The notes below the pieces were generated by a model. The model saw only the letters and a list, made by a program, of their open reading frames with translations, ran no database searches and had not been told where the DNA came from. Both the position numbers and the translations under genes were made by a program. From positions 1 to 35,921 of the forward strand of contig NZ_KB907023.1 of NCBI RefSeq assembly GCF_000381745.1: 35,921 bases of DNA. Direction: 5' to 3'. Of this stretch, positions 35,590 through 35,921 are shown in pieces; position 1 is the stretch's first letter; every line of letters begins with the position of its first letter. Source of the stretch: Psychromonas ossibalaenae ATCC BAA-1528 (GTDB taxonomy: Bacteria; Pseudomonadota; Gammaproteobacteria; Enterobacterales; Psychromonadaceae).

Positions 35590-35921
35590 CGTGGTAGAGT
35601 GATCTGTTACCAGACCGACCCCACACAGATCCGGACGTGCGGAACTACCGCATCCGGCTCTTCAGTTATATATTCGCTCGTGTAAAACACGACCCTAGTA
35701 CCAGTCGACAAGAATATTTCGCTTGTTGACTTTCAGTACCTCAATTTGAAAATACGTTAACATCTTCTTGAAATTACTCCAGTTATAACTTTGCCGGCCA
35801 CTTCGTCTGTTCAGCCATTTATACAGAGTATGCAGTACATAACTAAACAAATGCGATAAGCTTCGACTGTTATCGGGTAATCCAAAATAATTTCTAAATC
35901 CTAGCAGTTTTCGTTTCAGTT
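35590..35921 (-). mobile_element. Group II intron, 3' part
   Basis: The maturase end is followed by intron domain V, on the minus strand GAGCCGGATGCGGTAG... (35627-35661), a hairpin with GAGCCGGA/TCCGGATC and GCGG/CCGC stems. After it comes a domain VI-like stem GGTCTG/CAGATC around 35601-35618, then CTCTACCAC near 35590-35600 as the probable 3' end. Features suggest a bacterial class C-like intron; the class is not certain. The 5' end is outside the window. Confidence 0.75.
35695..35921 (-). CDS. ltrA: Group II intron reverse transcriptase/maturase, C-terminal part
   Basis: Partial gene open to the right edge. The readable residues LKRKLLGFRNYFGLPDNSRS, then LHTLYKWLNRRSGRQSYNW, match the end of the LtrA maturase/X domain, which binds and splices the intron RNA. 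The visible segment is in frame, ending at a TAG 34 bases before domain V, the normal distance. Most of the protein (RT domain) lies outside the window. Confidence 0.85.
   Translation of the reverse strand, partial: LKRKLLGFRNYFGLPDNSRSLSHLFSYVLHTLYKWLNRRSGRQSYNWSNFKKMLTYFQIEVLKVNKRNILVDWY

Noticed and set aside
35302..35600. Group II intron inserted inside an attC
   Set aside because: The sequence just beyond the apparent intron 3' end has no attC palindrome; the nearest attC is 290 bases away.

Overview
The window looks like chromosomal DNA of an AT-rich, marine-type gammaproteobacterium. The evidence is inference from content: cydDC, a three-domain rhodanese of the YnjE type, a chitin-degrading enzyme, a PagL-type lipid A deacylase, c-di-GMP/chemotaxis genes and an integron-style cassette array. 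Psychromonas, Shewanella, Vibrio and relatives all fit; I cannot name the genus. I saw no tRNA, rRNA or CRISPR.

Layout. 1-329 is the end of an IS66 element. 0.5-6.5 kb holds ordinary genes: a HAD phosphatase, a PagL-like deacylase, an outer-membrane protein gene broken by a stop codon, an acetyltransferase, ynjE and a LysR regulator. 6.5-14.3 kb is a signalling block: PilZ protein, periplasmic solute-binding protein, PAS-GGDEF cyclase, chemoreceptor and 7TM-GGDEF cyclase. 14.3-18 kb is cydDC, with a palindromic candidate operator upstream. 18-20 kb carries four small genes (DUF6429, DUF7661, a CHMI-like isomerase, DUF3297). 20.4-23.4 kb has an acetyltransferase ending in an attC-like palindrome, a zinc GTPase rsgA behind a leader that encodes a 15-residue peptide, and a decayed group II intron maturase. 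23.7-26.6 kb is a GH18 chitinase gene broken by two +1 shifts in G runs, with a ten-base-period repeat array upstream.

From about 27.2 kb to the right edge the DNA is mobile. On the minus strand, reading right to left, there is the 3' end of a group II intron, then a run of cassettes separated by imperfect palindromes with integron attC architecture: a 50-aa membrane peptide, a four-helix membrane protein, an acetyltransferase, a large SdsA-type alkylsulfatase and a DUF1284 protein. The attC of the last of these has lost one arm. A ruined IS91-family element follows, then another attC-like site, a lipoprotein/WG-repeat gene pair and a fragment of an IS1182-type transposase. No integron integrase is visible, so within the window this is a cassette cluster without intI; intI could lie beyond the right edge.

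The strongest candidates for something worth following are the attC array with its unusual cargo, the rsgA leader peptide, the ten-base repeat array before the chitinase gene, and the palindrome before cydDC.
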